From Rhabditoides inermis (lineage: Eukaryota; Nematoda; Chromadorea; Rhabditida; Rhabditidae): a stretch of DNA of 64,000 nt. The position numbers were made by a program, and so were the translations under genes. The stretch's first letter is position 1. Each line of letters starts with the position of its first letter. The notes under the pieces were generated by a model that saw nothing but the letters and a program-made list of their open reading frames with translations, ran no database searches and was not told where the DNA came from. Positions 22,601 through 30,875 of this stretch are shown here, one piece after another. The DNA is taken from the NCBI GenBank assembly GCA_963966185.1, contig CAWZYM010000213.1:25001-89000 (forward strand), in the 5' to 3' direction.

Positions 22601-25600
22601 TTCCGCTTCCACTATGCCTGAGTAGTCGACTGGTTTGTCACACTCGCACACAGCGACGTCTTCCGCGGGGCTGCACCTGCATGTCTCTCGGTACGCGAAC
22701 TTGTCTTGTTCATCGCAAACCAGAAGCGGGGGTGGCAGGTTGGTTCGAATCAGAGCCAGCTTGTTCTGGAATGCGACAAACGATTTTGACATGTAGCGAA
22801 TCGGCTCGGTTGTTGCATCGATAAGTGTCAGGTTGCTTCTCTCAACTCGGATTGTCCCTCCGTTGTCAATTACAATTTGACGTTTTGTGTTGTTTCCAGC
22901 TCTGGATATTTCGACTGTCAGTACCGCCTGCCTGTTGTAGTTTTCACACTCGAATAGTCGCACCCGATCCGGGATCGTGGGCACAACGTAGTTTCTCACG
23001 AACAGGCACCCAGGCGTGGGCAGCAGGCAGCCACACTGTAGAAAGCCGCAGCTTTCCATGCACAGAGATGCTCCGGCGTGACCTGCCGCCATGGTCAGCT
23101 CGGGGATGACGGTGCTGGTGTTGACCGCTGCGCATTTCAGAGAAAATTGTCCGCGCATCGCTTGACGCTCGCGTTGTGCGGAGAAACGTTCTTTGTATAC
23201 ATGATCGCTCCCGGCACGCACTTGTGGGATAGGTATTCCAACTTGAAAGACAACTTCTCCGTTTCTGATCTCTCTCCTCCCACATGCAAACAAATCTCCC
23301 GCACTGTCGGCGTGAACATCAATTCCACTGTCTTCTTGATGGTACACTTGTTCCAAGAGCACTGTTCCTCGCTGTGCGAGATAGGCACGCTCACATCGCA
23401 CGCACTCGCCACTGACATGATCGCGAAGACTGTGGCTATGAGCAAAGCGCGATTCGCGGGTGTTCTCGTTCGAGTCAGCCACTCTCCCATCTCGATTTCA
23501 GCTGCGCGGTCCGGGTTTCTCCTCATTGACCCGAGCACCCTCCGGCCAAATGAGGCTCCGCCCCTTCCAGTGAGCGCGTTAATCTGGTTGTTCTCTCGCC
23601 TCTTTTCGCGCCACTCACGATGGGGGCAGCAAACGCAGCAATATACAGCCGTCACCATGAAACCAATGATTGCGGAAATGTATATCACAAACAGTCGGAC
23701 GCTACAGTGCGGGTTGATAATCACGTGGGTGATGCATGTTGCACATGCTGCTGTCTTACAGTAATCTTTCGGCGGGCATACGGTAGCTATGATCTGAATC
23801 CGGGATTCCTCCGTCTGTCTCCATTTCACAGCGTGCTCGACAGTCAGTATGCTCACTGGAATCACCACCTCCGTGGCGTTTCCTGATTGCAGACCATGCA
23901 GACAGTAGTGCTCGCTGCATACATCATATGTTCCAGCCGGATTCTTATCGTACAGAGTCACACCGGTCTCTGTGCATACAATCACCGTGTCGTTTCCAGA
24001 CGGGATCACGTGCGACTCGTCCGTCTCCCATGCATCATGCGACTCGATGAAGTCGGTGTGCGAGTCTGGGAGATCGGCGACTCTGTTCGAATCTCGCCAG
24101 TGAACCTCGTCTTCGCGCATTGATCGCTCATAAATCTGTTGACCTCTCATCAGTCCGGCCATGAATGCCCTCTGGCTCCTCAGGTCCCCATCCATCCAGT
24201 CATCGAACGTTGAGTTCGAAACAGGCACAGGTGGATTGGTGGTGGGAGGAAAACGCGGAGGAGAGGCGAGAGTAGTGGCTGGGCTCATAGCAGTCGTTTT
24301 CGGCCTAGATGCCAATCTGGGTGTGTGTGCGGTGGGTGTGAATGGGGGAACGGTGGTTGTTGTAAACGCGCGAGTCGACACAGGGAGCGGAAGAGACTGC
24401 CTCGGTGGCTGTGTAGTCTCCCATTTCCGAACTTCTGCGTTGTAATCTCGGATCGCGTTACAGGGGGGGAACAATGCCAGCAGCGACATCATTGTCACCA
24501 GTGTTGCGGTCTTGTTGAATCGCGTTGGCGTTCGCTTCTGTTTCAGTTTCGGCTCCGGTCTCTCGATTTCAATAGGCACAAGGTGTTGGATGGCCCTAGA
24601 CAAGACGTGTCCGTTGGCTGTGCGCACGTGCACAGTTCGCACCTGGCCGTCCCTTCCCTCTTTCAACCCCGTGACGAGAGCTGTCGGCCATTCGCGGCGC
24701 GACTTGTTCTCATCCCTGATCAGTACCATATCACCGACGCGCGGTCTTTTTGTCGCAGATTTCGACGCTCTTTTCAGAGCCGTCTCCGTGTATGTCACGT
24801 TGTTCGCCATGTACTCCCGAGTGAATTCACGCCAGAATTTCTTCACGTGCTTCACAACATGATTGTAACTTTCTACAGAATCCTCGTGCTTTCTCTGAAC
24901 GTTGTTGCCGTCTACTGTGTTAGTACGCACCGTATTCACAGAAGCCATCACGAAGTTGACCGCGCTACTCTCGCTCTTTCCGACAACCATCAGTCCGAAG
25001 ACGGTGGAGATGACCATCGCTCCTGAAGGGAGAGAAACTCTGCTGGCAGGGTCGACCACGTGCCAAAAGACGTCCGCGCCGAGAAGGATGCTCGGCTGGC
25101 GCATCTCCTGAGTGAGCTTCTCCAGACCCAACTTTTTCAGCTGGTTCAGGTCTTTTTTGTTCAGCTGCGATCTGCGAACAGGGTTTGTGATACCCTTCTT
25201 GGTGTATAGCATGCACTCGATCTTGTCTCCGCTGGGGAGAAGGAATGTGGTCGGGCGGAGCGAGGACTTCTCTTTCACTGCTCCGCCGCCGAACACTTGT
25301 AGGTGGAGCATGGTCTCGTTGAGCGACTGCAGACCCAACTCGTCTGCCAGATCTCCGTCAATGAACGATCTCTTGGCACCGCTGTCGAGTAGTACATCGA
25401 TTGACACAGCTTTTCCGGTTTGCGACAGCACCTTTGCTTGCACCACCATCAGCCTGCCAGCACTTGACGACACATGGTTGACCGAGAACCTTTTCCAGAG
25501 ACCTTTCTTTTTGTTTTTCGCTTCTCCTTCACTGTACTTGTTGAGCTTCTTGTCACTGCCGCTGCACAGTGAGCTGTGATGAGAGCGCTGGCACGTCTTG

Positions 25601-28600
25601 CACTTGCCGGATTTACACTGTTTTGCCTTGTGCGAGTCGCTCAAACAGTTGTAACACAGTTTGAGTTCGTTCACTCGCTTCTTCCTGTCTTCAGGTGTGC
25701 GGTACTTCTTGCAGTCACCGGAGGTGTGGTTGCTCATAGAACAATAGCGACACGAATCGCCCCTGCTGGGCGCGCTCGTTGCGTGCGCCGTTGTGAGCAC
25801 GATCGAATCTGCCTCCCGATCAGCCCTGTACTCACTTCTCTCGAACGCCTTCTCCTCGAGGCGGTAGATCACCTGTCCGATAGTGTTCAGCAACTGCTCG
25901 ACATCGTCCTTGTCAAAGAGCTCTTCACTTGTTTCCAGTTTATCCCACACGATTTCAGGAAACTTCCTCTTCACCGTCAGGTAGAGGTGCGGGTTCTGTG
26001 TGTTCGTCAGTTCCGACAGTGCCGCCACCAGCGCCACGAGCTCGTCGTGGACGGCTCGCAAGTCCGCCGGCTTCTTCGACCGCGCTGGTTTCATCGCATC
26101 GATCTTATCGAGAATGACCTGAGTCTGCCTCTCGGGCCGCGCGTAGATCTTGCGCAAGTGCGCCACGGCCTCTGCGTACTTCTCTCCTGACGGAGGGAAT
26201 CTGCGGATCGCCGCCAGCGCTGGGCCGGCGAGCGAGTTGGTCAATGCCGTCATTTTTACCACGTTCTCGGCCGCGCGCTTGTGTACAAGCTCCGAGAACA
26301 ATGCCCAATAGCGATTCCACTCTGCATACTCTCCTTCGAATATGGGAATTTCTAGTTTGTTGCTCTTCGCCAGTATCATCGCTAGATCGATCTGGCGCCC
26401 GCTGTCGCCCGCGGGGTCAGTGCGCCTCGAGAGCCTCACGGGGGGACTCGTGTTGGCTGCGCGGGCGCTGGGCAAAGACGCGCGCGCGTTCGCTGGCGTG
26501 GCTGCCAGCTGTTGGCTCGCAGCCGTTCTCGCCGCAGCTGTTCTGCGAATGACCGTGGCCGCCATGGGAGTGCGTTCTTCCGAGTCTTCTGACTCGCCGT
26601 CTCCCGATTCCTCACTGGCATCCGTGAGGAGCGCCTCATCAGGAGTGATTTCCTCAAGAAACTTGGGCTTCTCGACGGGATTGGCAGTGGGGTCGATGGC
26701 AGCCACCATCGAGTTCAACTCGTCAATTCTCCTTCTCATTTTGGCTACCACACTCGTTGCCTTGCTGACCATCAGAACGAATTCGTTTTTCAGCACCTGC
26801 CATTCGTGTTTGTAGGCGATGCGCGACTCTCTCGTTTCTTTCATGATCAACTCTGCGCCAGTTACGCACTCCCATACACCTCGGCACTGGGCGTCGAGTG
26901 CGACAGTCGCAGTCACGATCGCAGTGAGCGTCGTCTGCATTTTCCTTAGCGTGGCAGGCGTCGCGGGTTTGCCATACTTTTTCGTCAGTTTCACAATCTC
27001 TTTCTTCACCCTTTCAATCCTGCGATTAGACGCAATCAACCCGGACTCGAAGGCGGGAGCCATGCCTGTGTCTCTGTCTCTGTCTCTGCCCACTTTCTCA
27101 CGTGTGGATGTTTTGAAATGAGAGAAATAAATCGGTCCGACGCTCCAACTAATTCAGCGAGCTGGTTACCGTAACAGCGAAAGAAATCAATCGGTCCGAC
27201 GCTCAAACTAATTCAGCGAGCTGGTTACCGTAACAGCGAAAGAAATCAATCGGTCCGACGCTCAAACTAATTCAACGAGCTGGTTACCGTAATGCGGAAG
27301 AAATCAATCGGTCCGACGCTCAAACTAATTCAGCGAGCTGGTTACCGTAACAGCGAAAGAAATCAATCGTGGCCCGACGCTCAAACAGATTTGCGAGCTG
27401 GTTGCCTTTTGTTGGTGTTACACTCTTCTCACTGTCTGTAGAAAATCAACAATAACACGAAATATCGTACCCCTGTCTGTGGTGGAACAGAGTTCGGGGA
27501 GTATACAGGAAAGTGATTGGAACGGACTCACAGTCTCCTGCTCGGCTGCCGTTGTTCGATGAAGCTCCGTAGATCTCGCAGGAGTCGTTTCTCGATATGC
27601 AGTCGGAATAATAGAAGCTGTGAGTGCGGCTGACAATGCGTTACAATGCAGTCCGCTCTATCCGATACACCAAGCCTGTTGTTGTAAGATGACCCTCCGG
27701 GGCTTTCGATCCCGGCTGTAGAGGTCACCATCCCTGTCAATTGCGCTCTCGGATTACAGCTGCGCAGTGCAACTGTCACCCTACAAACGACGCGTGCCGC
27801 CAGAGGTACGCCTAGAGAGCGCGTCCCTCTGGGATACAGTACCCGCGCGCACAAATTACCTTGAATGCGCAAACAACCAGTGCGGGTGGTAGTAGTCTAG
27901 TGTCGGTAGCTTACCTGCAACGACGCTCCTCGGTCGTCCGGTGACTCGGCGTGCCACTCGCCGACGTCATCTACCTGTGGGGTACGGCTCGAACCGGCCG
28001 GATCCGGCCCTCACCTACCCCGACCCCTAGCCGTGCGTTCTGCTCAGTGCACGGTGTGTCTGCGCTGTGCCAGACGGGTCAGAATTGTGATATTAGAGTT
28101 AGACTAGCTAGTTTAGTTGCACACACCGCTGTGTGCTCCGTCTCTCGTGTCCTCATGCGCTTTCACTGTGCAAAGATAGGCCAGCAGTGCTTGTGTTGTG
28201 AGTGTGCGTGACACTCCCTCCCTTGGGCCTGACCACTCCCGTGTGGTTTTACCCTGCCGGCGTTGCGGCGGCCGTGCGAGATTGGTGAACAAGTCGGCCG
28301 CTCGACACGTGCCTGTGCATGTAAGCATGCGTGTGAGTGTGGTGATTTCAAATTCAAACGGTGCTGCGATTCAAGAATTTTAGGTGCGCGAGAGTTATTG
28401 AACAATCGAGCCGCGATAAAATGAAATCAGAACATACACGAGTGACGTCAAATAACCGCAATAATTAGCGCAGAGGATAATCACCCGTCGGTGAAACGAG
28501 AATTAGACATACTACCACTGTATCAAATCAAAATTAGAATAAAGCGATCGCACAATATTCGATAACGGCACACGCGCTGTTGAGGAAAGATCAAAAGACG

Positions 28601-29221
28601 CTAAAGAGCGACCAGTGAAGTGTAGAATGCTCATCGGGAGCAACGCGGAAAGCGACCAGAAAGAATGGAATTTGGCCGTTTGCACTATGTGCGATCCGGC
28701 GGTTCAGTGGATTTAAACACAACACAAGATGATCCTAATTCCTACCAGTCCACCCTGGCTGGCACGACAGTGCAACACCCGTACGTACCACAACAGCCTA
28801 ATGAGCCCCCTCTCCCCACTACCCCCGCCGGTAGACCAGCCATTAGATCTTACGCAGCCAAACCACAACGCGACAAGTAGCATTACACATTTATTACGAG
28901 TCACATTGCTCGGGGAGGGAAGAGGAAAGACTGCTGTCCTGTCCAGAGATTGGCGGGGGCGGGGCCGCGCGCCATCGCGGTTCCAATGACCGCGACACAA
29001 GTCCAAGAAAATCGGTGGTTTCACAAAGAACGCCTCCTCTCTCGCTCTCCCACCACCGAAGACCGAGCTACGCCCTTCTAGTTCTGGAGGTCCGATGTAA
29101 GTATGACCATAGATCTGGTTCTTATTGTTTCGTTGTCTTGTTGAACACTTGTGAATAGTACCAATTTACTTTGTTTGTCAAAAGTGTGAAAATGTATTCT
29201 CTACCCGATTTCAGCTTGTGA
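19648..29221 (+). CDS. Second-protein homologue of CACTA-like copy B, split by a BEL element
   Basis: Exons: 19648-19839, 19887-20067, 20126-20235, 20303-20408, 20454-20535, then 20620-20723 continued at 29003-29096, and a last tiny exon 29215-29221. Reading across the BEL insertion, with one copy of CAAGT kept, the phases fit exactly to a TGA and give 291 residues. It starts MIKRYFSSAGEFG. The middle has a VRDYIVAQSG segment and a YLTVRFQRE segment that line up weakly with the second protein of copy A (1578-3633). The 104-nt part before the insertion ends in GCAAGT. As it stands, the coding exon is interrupted by 8.3 kb of retroelement, so the gene is probably dead. Function unknown. A (CT)n tract precedes the start. 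Confidence 0.6.
20724..21084 (-). repeat. 3' LTR of the BEL element
   Basis: 361 bp. Shares its outer about 110 bp (TGTGCGATCCGGCGGTTCAG ...) and its inner about 70 bp (CTGTCCTGTCCAGAG ... CGCGACA) with 28688-28997. The middle is diverged. A G-rich stretch ends directly before TGTCGCGG on the minus strand, in the polypurine position. Confidence 0.75.
21450..21717 (+). CDS. Small secreted Cys-rich protein carried inside the BEL element
   Basis: Two exons (21450-21580 and 21639-21717) with a 58-bp intron (GTGAGT ... CAATCAG), phase 2, ending in TGA; 69 residues. It starts MSIRGLMWFILCLTLACC, a good signal peptide, followed by a short mature chain with a CPTCDVQFDIC motif and a further YDCASRCYS motif. 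The gene is antisense to the retroelement and lies between the glycoprotein stop and the 3' LTR, so if real it is cargo. Intron and signal peptide both argue for a true gene rather than a chance frame. Family not recognised. Confidence 0.55.
21718..22009. other. BEL 3' region, nothing further seen
   Basis: Between the small secreted gene and the glycoprotein stop. Contains GA-rich sequence near 21840. The open frames here are shadows. Confidence 0.4.
22010..23482 (-). CDS. BEL glycoprotein, C-terminal (Gc-like) part
   Basis: 490-residue frame. From about residue 110 it reads as the Cys-rich second glycoprotein of phlebovirus-derived envelopes found in nematode BEL elements: a Cys-dense segment with a CGCLLPTPGC motif, further paired cysteines (RETCRCSPAED, VCECD), and a hydrophobic C-terminal anchor ending SVAMLVGIVF. 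The first about 110 residues overlap the upstream frame and are probably not translated. The preceding part of the glycoprotein is in another frame (ends 23137), so a 1-nt indel near 23150 breaks the gene. Membrane-fusion role is known for the family; activity here is unlikely. Confidence 0.7.
   Translation of the reverse strand: MADSNENTRESRFAHSHSLRDHVSGECVRCERAYLAQRGTVLLEQVYHQEDSGIDVHADSAGDLFACGRREIRNGEVVFQVGIPIPQVRAGSDHVYKERFSAQRERQAMRGQFSLKCAAVNTSTVIPELTMAAGHAGASLCMESCGFLQCGCLLPTPGCLFVRNYVVPTIPDRVRLFECENYNRQAVLTVEISRAGNNTKRQIVIDNGGTIRVERSNLTLIDATTEPIRYMSKSFVAFQNKLALIRTNLPPPLLVCDEQDKFAYRETCRCSPAEDVAVCECDKPVDYSGIVEAEDNRLPLIGRHFEILPSKDGNLPVFKTLHNNIHLQLNLEKDLKTGVDQSVSKCSLVSYSHIAGCYSCVSGASANLTCASDSDRATSAQLVCNNEWTDTLTCAPSGTVNTIRFKTDKPEAKFSCTLRCGGKRTAIQLDGILHYSGADEISSILGGTVEGEVVRTNTFEAPSFAMSFLAFMSNLPKIIGSVAMLVGIVF
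23137..27093 (-). CDS. BEL Gag-protease-integrase tail-glycoprotein (Gn-like) polyprotein, RT deleted
   Basis: 1318-residue frame. Residues 1-440 are a BEL Gag (DUF1759-like; PIFEGEYAEWNRYWALF motif). Residues 448-510 hold zinc-knuckle-like Cys/His clusters (CRYCSMSNHTSGDC, CYNCLSDSHKAKQC). Residues 550-700 are a DUF1758-type aspartic protease (VLLDSGAKRSF; SILLGADVFW). At about residues 715-750 it passes directly into the integrase C-terminal DUF5641-like domain (PRVGDMVLIRDENKSRREWP). All of RT, RNase H and the DDE core are missing without breaking the frame. From residue 864 a signal-like segment opens a Thr/Pro-rich, Gn-like ectodomain with a membrane anchor near residue 1120, then a second signal-like segment and the start of the Gc-like part. 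Confidence 0.75.
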   Translation of the reverse strand: MGRDRDRDTGMAPAFESGLIASNRRIERVKKEIVKLTKKYGKPATPATLRKMQTTLTAIVTATVALDAQCRGVWECVTGAELIMKETRESRIAYKHEWQVLKNEFVLMVSKATSVVAKMRRRIDELNSMVAAIDPTANPVEKPKFLEEITPDEALLTDASEESGDGESEDSEERTPMAATVIRRTAAARTAASQQLAATPANARASLPSARAANTSPPVRLSRRTDPAGDSGRQIDLAMILAKSNKLEIPIFEGEYAEWNRYWALFSELVHKRAAENVVKMTALTNSLAGPALAAIRRFPPSGEKYAEAVAHLRKIYARPERQTQVILDKIDAMKPARSKKPADLRAVHDELVALVAALSELTNTQNPHLYLTVKRKFPEIVWDKLETSEELFDKDDVEQLLNTIGQVIYRLEEKAFERSEYRADREADSIVLTTAHATSAPSRGDSCRYCSMSNHTSGDCKKYRTPEDRKKRVNELKLCYNCLSDSHKAKQCKSGKCKTCQRSHHSSLCSGSDKKLNKYSEGEAKNKKKGLWKRFSVNHVSSSAGRLMVVQAKVLSQTGKAVSIDVLLDSGAKRSFIDGDLADELGLQSLNETMLHLQVFGGGAVKEKSSLRPTTFLLPSGDKIECMLYTKKGITNPVRRSQLNKKDLNQLKKLGLEKLTQEMRQPSILLGADVFWHVVDPASRVSLPSGAMVISTVFGLMVVGKSESSAVNFVMASVNTVRTNTVDGNNVQRKHEDSVESYNHVVKHVKKFWREFTREYMANNVTYTETALKRASKSATKRPRVGDMVLIRDENKSRREWPTALVTGLKEGRDGQVRTVHVRTANGHVLSRAIQHLVPIEIERPEPKLKQKRTPTRFNKTATLVTMMSLLALFPPCNAIRDYNAEVRKWETTQPPRQSLPLPVSTRAFTTTTVPPFTPTAHTPRLASRPKTTAMSPATTLASPPRFPPTTNPPVPVSNSTFDDWMDGDLRSQRAFMAGLMRGQQIYERSMREDEVHWRDSNRVADLPDSHTDFIESHDAWETDESHVIPSGNDTVIVCTETGVTLYDKNPAGTYDVCSEHYCLHGLQSGNATEVVIPVSILTVEHAVKWRQTEESRIQIIATVCPPKDYCKTAACATCITHVIINPHCSVRLFVIYISAIIGFMVTAVYCCVCCPHREWREKRRENNQINALTGRGGASFGRRVLGSMRRNPDRAAEIEMGEWLTRTRTPANRALLIATVFAIMSVASACDVSVPISHSEEQCSWNKCTIKKTVELMFTPTVREICLHVGGERSETEKLSFKLEYLSHKCVPGAIMYTKNVSPHNASVKRCADNFL
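27115..27400 (-). repeat. Tandem about 61-bp repeat in the BEL leader, about five copies
   Basis: Unit contains TCAATCGGTCCGACGCTCAA and AGCGAGCTGGTTACCGTAAC. It lies between the Gag start and the 5' LTR, the position of the untranslated leader. Confidence 0.85.
27401..28687 (-). other. Long BEL leader, no gene recognised
   Basis: About 1.3 kb between the leader repeats and the 5' LTR, GC-rich in 27700-28300, with several short open frames on both strands and no recognisable domain. A primer binding site at the LTR border is not obvious. A GGGGCTTTCGATCCCGGCTG string near 27692 resembles a tRNA T-arm but has no matching partner. Confidence 0.4.
28688..28997 (-). repeat. 5' LTR of the BEL element
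   Basis: 310 bp, with the same ends as the LTR at 20724-21084. Followed on the plus side by CAAGT, matching the bases before 20724. Confidence 0.75.
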
Positions 29222-29606
29222 ATAGTTTTTCTTACTATTGTCGGGTGTTTGTTTGTTCTTACATTGTTGTACGGTTCTCTTTCCCTTTCCTTAATTGCCT
29301 CTCACCCCACTCCTCGCTCTTCTCATGTGAATTTATACTGCGTTTCGTAATACAGCAATTGTGCGTGCACGGTTCCTACGACTTGCGCAACGTTGGATCG
29401 CCTGCCGAGCTCTCGACCGCACCATTTGAGAAAATGAACAAGTTCGCGAAAGACGCTGTGAATGGGGGAGTTCACACAGGAGGACACGCATCAGCACTCA
29501 CACGGTTAGTTTTTGGTGTCCGACACAGTTTCATACTCACGTTCAGTATTGTCGTGATCGGACTCGCAGAAGAAGAAGTTAGCTATCGCGCAGATCAGGG
29601 AGATGG

Positions 29607-30300
29607 TGTAAGGTTGTAAGGTAACGTAAGTTTTACTAATCTATAAGATAGATGGAGTGTGTGGGGAGAAACATATCCAAGGATAATTAGACGCCTAATT
29701 AACACTTCATCTCACGGGAGGAGATTTGAGACCCGTGACTCACTAAGGTGACACAGAGCGGGGTCGCAGGGGACATGGGATCTACCCAAAAATGCGGGGC
29801 TGTGAACCACAACAGATGAATTGCAAACCATAACACTCGCCATTCCAGGGCCGGCGCGTCGGACTCTCCGCGCCAGGCACGCTCTCTCGCACGCTCTCGC
29901 ACAACAGCCGAATGAATCGCCGGGCCGCGACGCACGTCGACGTCCCCCTCAATGAGCCCGTATATAAGCCCAGTAGAATTCCCCAGTAGTATGCCCTCCC
30001 CTAACCGACTCTCCCGGACGCCGACTTAACTCCCTTCTTCCCACTCCAGCTGATCCGTGGCCCGATACAGGTATACCCCACAGGACGCCGGGCGCAGCCC
30101 GGGTCCTGTACCAGAAAGCCACAATCCCTCACCCATTCATGTATGCCGCGCGCAGATAAACTCATCCGTGTGCCATTCTTGTCTCTCTTTCTTCCTTCCT
30201 CCCTCCTCTCGCTCGAGGGATGTGTGGTGGCCTGTGGATACGGGGTTAGTGTGCCGGGATTCTACCAGAAATCCTCTACCAAAATCCTCATTAGTTTTGT
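29607..30300 (+). repeat. 5' LTR of the giant element
   Basis: Starts TGTAAGG and ends TTAGTTTTGT, so the termini are not the usual TG..CA. A TATA box (GTATATAAGCC near 29960) sits mid-LTR. Differs from the 3' copy at five bases only. Confidence 0.9.
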
Positions 30301-30316
30301 GGTAGCAGCGAGTGGC
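30300..30316 (+). promoter_or_regulatory. Primer binding site, initiator tRNA-Met type
   Basis: TGGTAGCAGCGAGTGG at the LTR end. Its first 11 bases are complementary to an initiator methionine tRNA 3' end of the form CGCTGCTACCA. The T is also the last LTR base. The match weakens after position 11. Confidence 0.7.
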
Positions 30317-30875
30317 GTGCCGCTCTCTCCAAGCGCAGGAGAGGCGACACGTCTAAAGATCAAATCACTATTGAGGAAGAGGATAACTGTGAGAGTCACC
30401 GCGGATACAGCCGTGGGAACGGGTGAGAAGAGAAAGCTGAGGGAATCGAGGAGGGCATCAACTTCTACATTTTCTACCTTTATTTTCCATATCTATGCTT
30501 CTAACAAGCTATCCCCCCAGTCCCCCGATCAGCGCTTATGAGTAAGGCTTCTCAGCCTAGGTCCTCGCAGTCCCCTGCGAGTGCCCTTGTGTAAGGTAGA
30601 CACTAAAACGAGCAGGTTTTGCTCAACGACCCCCTCGCCTTGGCATGTTAGACATGACCAAGGGAGTCCGCACAAGGGAAGCTCCTTAGCAGGAGACTAG
30701 GTTAATGTCCCACGCAGTGGACACATCATATGATTTCGCGATATTGAGACGTCGATCCCCTTTCTCTCCGGGTGGAGGTGCGAAGGGAATTATTCCGGAC
30801 TCGGATAATTCCATAATGAAGAGATAATTGCAGCAGTGCGTAAGTTCTACTTAAACCATCAAGTCATCAAGAGCG
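30317..30875 (+). other. Untranslated leader of the giant element
   Basis: 560 bp without a supported gene. Contains small perfect hairpins, for example CGCAG TCCC CTGCG near 30568 and GCAGGTTTTGC near 30620, in the place where packaging signals usually lie. Any such role is inference. Confidence 0.5.

Larger units (their letters stand above)
20724..28997 (-). mobile_element. BEL/Pao-type LTR element lacking RT, with phlebovirus-type glycoprotein
   Basis: LTRs at 20724-21084 and 28688-28997 begin TGTCGCGG and end GATCGCACA on the minus strand. Both sides are flanked by CAAGT (20719-20723 and 28998-29002), and removing the element restores an exon phase. It encodes, on the minus strand, Gag, protease, integrase tail and glycoprotein N-terminal part (23137-27093) and the glycoprotein C-terminal part (22010-23482). 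RT, RNase H and the integrase core are missing. The LTRs agree at both ends but differ strongly in the middle (361 versus 310 bp), so the element is old or recombinant. A small plus-strand gene lies between the glycoprotein and the 3' LTR. Confidence 0.8.

Noticed and set aside
24161..26815. Plus-strand frames over the BEL polyprotein
   Set aside because: Shadows; all recognisable motifs are on the minus strand.
28665..28880. Pro-rich 71-residue plus-strand frame as a gene
   Set aside because: It lies across the 5' LTR of the BEL element and its flank; the similar frame at 20727 is the other LTR.
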